Source: Acinetobacter tianfuensis (GTDB lineage Bacteria > Pseudomonadota > Gammaproteobacteria > Pseudomonadales > Moraxellaceae). Taken from it: DNA of 64,000 bases. Shown in pieces: positions 62,343-64,000 of the stretch; position 1 is the stretch's first letter; every line of letters starts with the position of its first letter. Location of the stretch: contig NZ_RAXV01000009.1 in the NCBI RefSeq assembly GCF_003611465.1, positions 1 to 64,000 on the forward strand, written 5' to 3'. A program made the position numbers and the translations under genes. The notes below the pieces were generated by a model, which worked only from the letters and a program-made list of their open reading frames with translations, made no database searches and was not told where the DNA came from.

Positions 62343-63062
62343 TTAGTCCAGCTGTAAATGCTGCATCATCAGTTTTGGAAAGTCTGTAATCAGGCCGTCT
62401 ATGCCTAAGCTTTGCAGGTGTTTGGCGCGTTCAATATCATTCACTGTCCACACACTTATTTTAAGGCCTGCTTGCTGTGTTTTCCGCAAAATTTCATCGG
62501 TTGCGAGCTGATTCATCCAGCCGATCTGGCAGCAGCCTAAAACCAGCGCCTGTTCTATCGCTAAAGTGCCAATATCTTCTTCAATCAGCAAGCCGCGTTT
62601 AAATACCGAATTCTGCTGCTGCAGGGCCTGATGGATTTTTAAGTCAAAGCTGGTGATTACCGCAGTTTGTTCAAAGGTCTGCAGCTGCTTTTGCAGCTCG
62701 GTAATTAAGGTATTGGCTTGTTCAGCGGTTTCGACAGCTTTGACTTCAATTTCTAAGTGATTGAAGTCCTGCATGATCTTTAGGCTTTGCATTAAGCTTG
62801 GTGTGATTTGTTTTTCCCAGTCCATCCAAATATGCGCTTGGTTGTATGGAGTGAGCTGGGTGCTGTCTAGCTCATATAATGGCTTATCCATGCCAGTTGT
62901 GCGCAGAAAATTGTCATCATGCATGACCACAAGTTCGCCGTCTTTAAGCTGGCGGACATCAAATTCAACGCCGCGTATGCCAAGATCATGGATGTATTGG
63001 AAGCCTGCAAGGGTGTTTTCTGGGGCTTCGCCACGTGCGCCGCGGTGTCCGATGATTATCAT
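62343..63062 (-). CDS. Glycerophosphodiester phosphodiesterase
   Basis: 239 residues, cytoplasmic UgpQ-like, no signal peptide. GDPD motifs: IIIGHRGARGEAPENTLAGF with the catalytic HR and E-N-T, GVEFDVRQLKDGELVVMHD with acidic metal ligands and His, LEIEVKAVE, and the late KISVWTVND and GIDGLITDFP. It hydrolyses glycerophosphodiesters to glycerol-3-phosphate and alcohol, recycling phospholipid head groups. Confidence 0.93.
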   Translation of the reverse strand: MIIIGHRGARGEAPENTLAGFQYIHDLGIRGVEFDVRQLKDGELVVMHDDNFLRTTGMDKPLYELDSTQLTPYNQAHIWMDWEKQITPSLMQSLKIMQDFNHLEIEVKAVETAEQANTLITELQKQLQTFEQTAVITSFDLKIHQALQQQNSVFKRGLLIEEDIGTLAIEQALVLGCCQIGWMNQLATDEILRKTQQAGLKISVWTVNDIERAKHLQSLGIDGLITDFPKLMMQHLQLD

Positions 63063-63427
63063 GCTGATTTTTCTGTTATGTGTTTGTAGTTGATTTTAAC
63101 GCTAAAGAAATGAGAGTCAAAAGCAGTTGCATGAATATAGGATGAGCAAAAGCCTCATTGGTCGTATTGGGTATAATTTGTGCTAAAAAAATTAGCTGGC
63201 AATTGGATGATGCCTTTACAGCATTGAAATTCTGTGAAAAGTTAAATTGATTTGTGAGGCAGATCCTTTACTTTTGAAAGATCAAAAGTAACAAAAATCT
63301 ATTGTTGGGTAAAGGTTCGTCCCTGAAACCTTTACCCAACGGCGGCATCCTTGCCGCCTGTCGCGAATTAGACATTGTATAAGACGCATTTTTAAAGGCA
63401 GATCAAACGGTTTAGAATGATCTGAAT
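63063..63427. other. Intergenic region with REP-like hairpins
   Basis: About 365 bases without a gene. The left half is plain AT-rich DNA upstream of the phosphodiesterase; the right half carries the three-hairpin element at 63271-63358. Confidence 0.6.
63271..63358. repeat. Triple-hairpin intergenic element
   Basis: Three hairpins in line: CTTTTGA/TCAAAAG (63271-63288), GTTGGGTAAAGGTT/AACCTTTACCCAAC with a 9-base loop (63304-63340), and GGCGGCA/TGCCGCC (63341-63358). All stems are perfect. It may be a REP/BIME-type repeat, and may end transcription from the cobalamin gene. Confidence 0.75.
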
Positions 63428-64000
63428 TTAAATCGTGTCGTTAATATTCTTTTGCCAAAGCACTTCAGAACCGCCTTCGGCGCGCTGTAATGTACGTGAT
63501 GCCACAAACAGCCAATCTGAAAGACGGTTTAACAGCTGCAATGACGGCGCTTGAATGTTTTGGTCACGGTTATGCACTGCCATCAGACGGCGTTCTGCAC
63601 GGCGGCACACGCTGCGCGCTTGATGGGCAAAGCTGCACACCAACGTTCCAGATGGCAAAATAAAGTCTTTCAGCATCGGCAGTGTTTCATTCATGCGGTC
63701 AATGTCATTTTCCAAAAACTCAATAGAAACAGGCTGTACCAAGTTGAAGTTTGGAATGCAGACTTCACCGCCCAGATCGAACAGCCAGTGTTGGATGAGG
63801 CTAAGTGATTTGTCCCAAGCGGCTTTGTCTGCAATGCTGCTGACTGCAATTTGAGAGCGCAGGAGACCAATGCTTGAATTGAGTTCATCGACATCTCCTA
63901 AGGCTTCAATGCGTAAATCATCCTTTGCTACACGTGATCCGTCACCTAAACCTGTTGTACCAGAGTCGCCTGTGCGGGTGTAAATTTTACTTAAACGGTG
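63428..64000 (-). CDS. Cob(I)alamin adenosyltransferase, PduO type (5' end cut)
   Basis: The gene continues past the right edge; 190 residues are visible. PduO-type ATP:corrinoid adenosyltransferase: KIYTRTGDSGTTGLGDGSRV with the ATP-binding T-R-T-G-D-x-G-x-T, LRIEALGDVDELNSSIGL, LFDLGGEVCIP, and the C-terminal RRAERRLMAV and LLNRLSDWLFVASR. It adds the adenosyl group to cob(I)alamin to give coenzyme B12. The frame is open and uninterrupted to base 64000; only a few N-terminal residues are missing. Confidence 0.94.
   Translation of the reverse strand, partial: HRLSKIYTRTGDSGTTGLGDGSRVAKDDLRIEALGDVDELNSSIGLLRSQIAVSSIADKAAWDKSLSLIQHWLFDLGGEVCIPNFNLVQPVSIEFLENDIDRMNETLPMLKDFILPSGTLVCSFAHQARSVCRRAERRLMAVHNRDQNIQAPSLQLLNRLSDWLFVASRTLQRAEGGSEVLWQKNINDTI

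Noticed and set aside
63691-63894. Frameshift in the cobalamin adenosyltransferase
   Set aside because: Separate short frames suggested a break, but translation from base 64000 leftward is continuous to the stop at 63428.
1-64000. CRISPR array, rRNA or toxin–antitoxin locus
   Set aside because: No regularly spaced identical repeats, no rRNA-like sequence and no convincing toxin–antitoxin pair were seen on either strand.

Overview
The window looks like chromosomal DNA of an Acinetobacter species. Its core genes have the familiar Acinetobacter arrangement: glnE–ilvE, then a lipooligosaccharide outer-core locus closed by aspS, a BaeSR-type two-component system, a monomeric isocitrate dehydrogenase, and small palindromic intergenic repeats. 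The species cannot be fixed from this window.

Bases 1 to about 13,460 are one arm of a P2-like (Peduovirus-type) prophage. Reading leftward from the O/P divergence come O, N, M, L, X, holin, endolysin, R, S, then V, W, J, I, H and the first codons of the tail sheath gene FI. Terminase ATPase P and portal Q run rightward. A two-gene cargo sits between S and V: a 37-residue Com-like zinc-finger protein, missed by length-limited gene calling, and a Dam-type adenine methyltransferase. The same imperfect 25-bp palindrome occurs three times, exactly where P2 has its late promoters (O/P, V, FI), and is probably the late-activator site. Past Q come an Ash/Icd-like coding remnant, an AT-rich cluster of AGTAACY repeats and a hairpin/terminator that may mark the junction with host DNA. 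Integrase, repressor and replication genes are not in view.

From 13.6 to 22.6 kb are a small membrane-protein gene broken by an A8 frameshift, icd, a soluble GAF-type histidine kinase, glnE and ilvE. From 22.7 to 32.0 kb, between ilvE and aspS, is the outer-core (OCL) locus: an ELM1-family protein, a CgeB-like glycosyltransferase, a polysaccharide deacetylase, a GT2 and a GT4 enzyme in a tightly overlapping operon, a convergent beta-propeller (GINT1/Ghy-like) gene, two tandem paralogous GT4 genes, and a lipid A acyltransferase gene broken by a one-base frameshift.

From 32.3 to 64 kb is housekeeping and envelope DNA: aspS; a zinc-uptake receptor (znuD) behind a near-perfect Zur box; a phospholipase D-family protein; psiE; a PaiB-like flavoprotein; two long acyl-CoA dehydrogenases; an LTxxQ lipoprotein divergent from baeSR; an amino-acid group (permease, ridA, dadA, LysR regulator, gltS); an IS30-family remnant; an OafA-type acyltransferase; an L,D-transpeptidase; selO; a fatty acid desaturase; a glycerophosphodiesterase; and a cobalamin adenosyltransferase cut by the right edge. 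Two genes are interrupted by single-base homopolymer differences, so sequencing error should be kept in mind.
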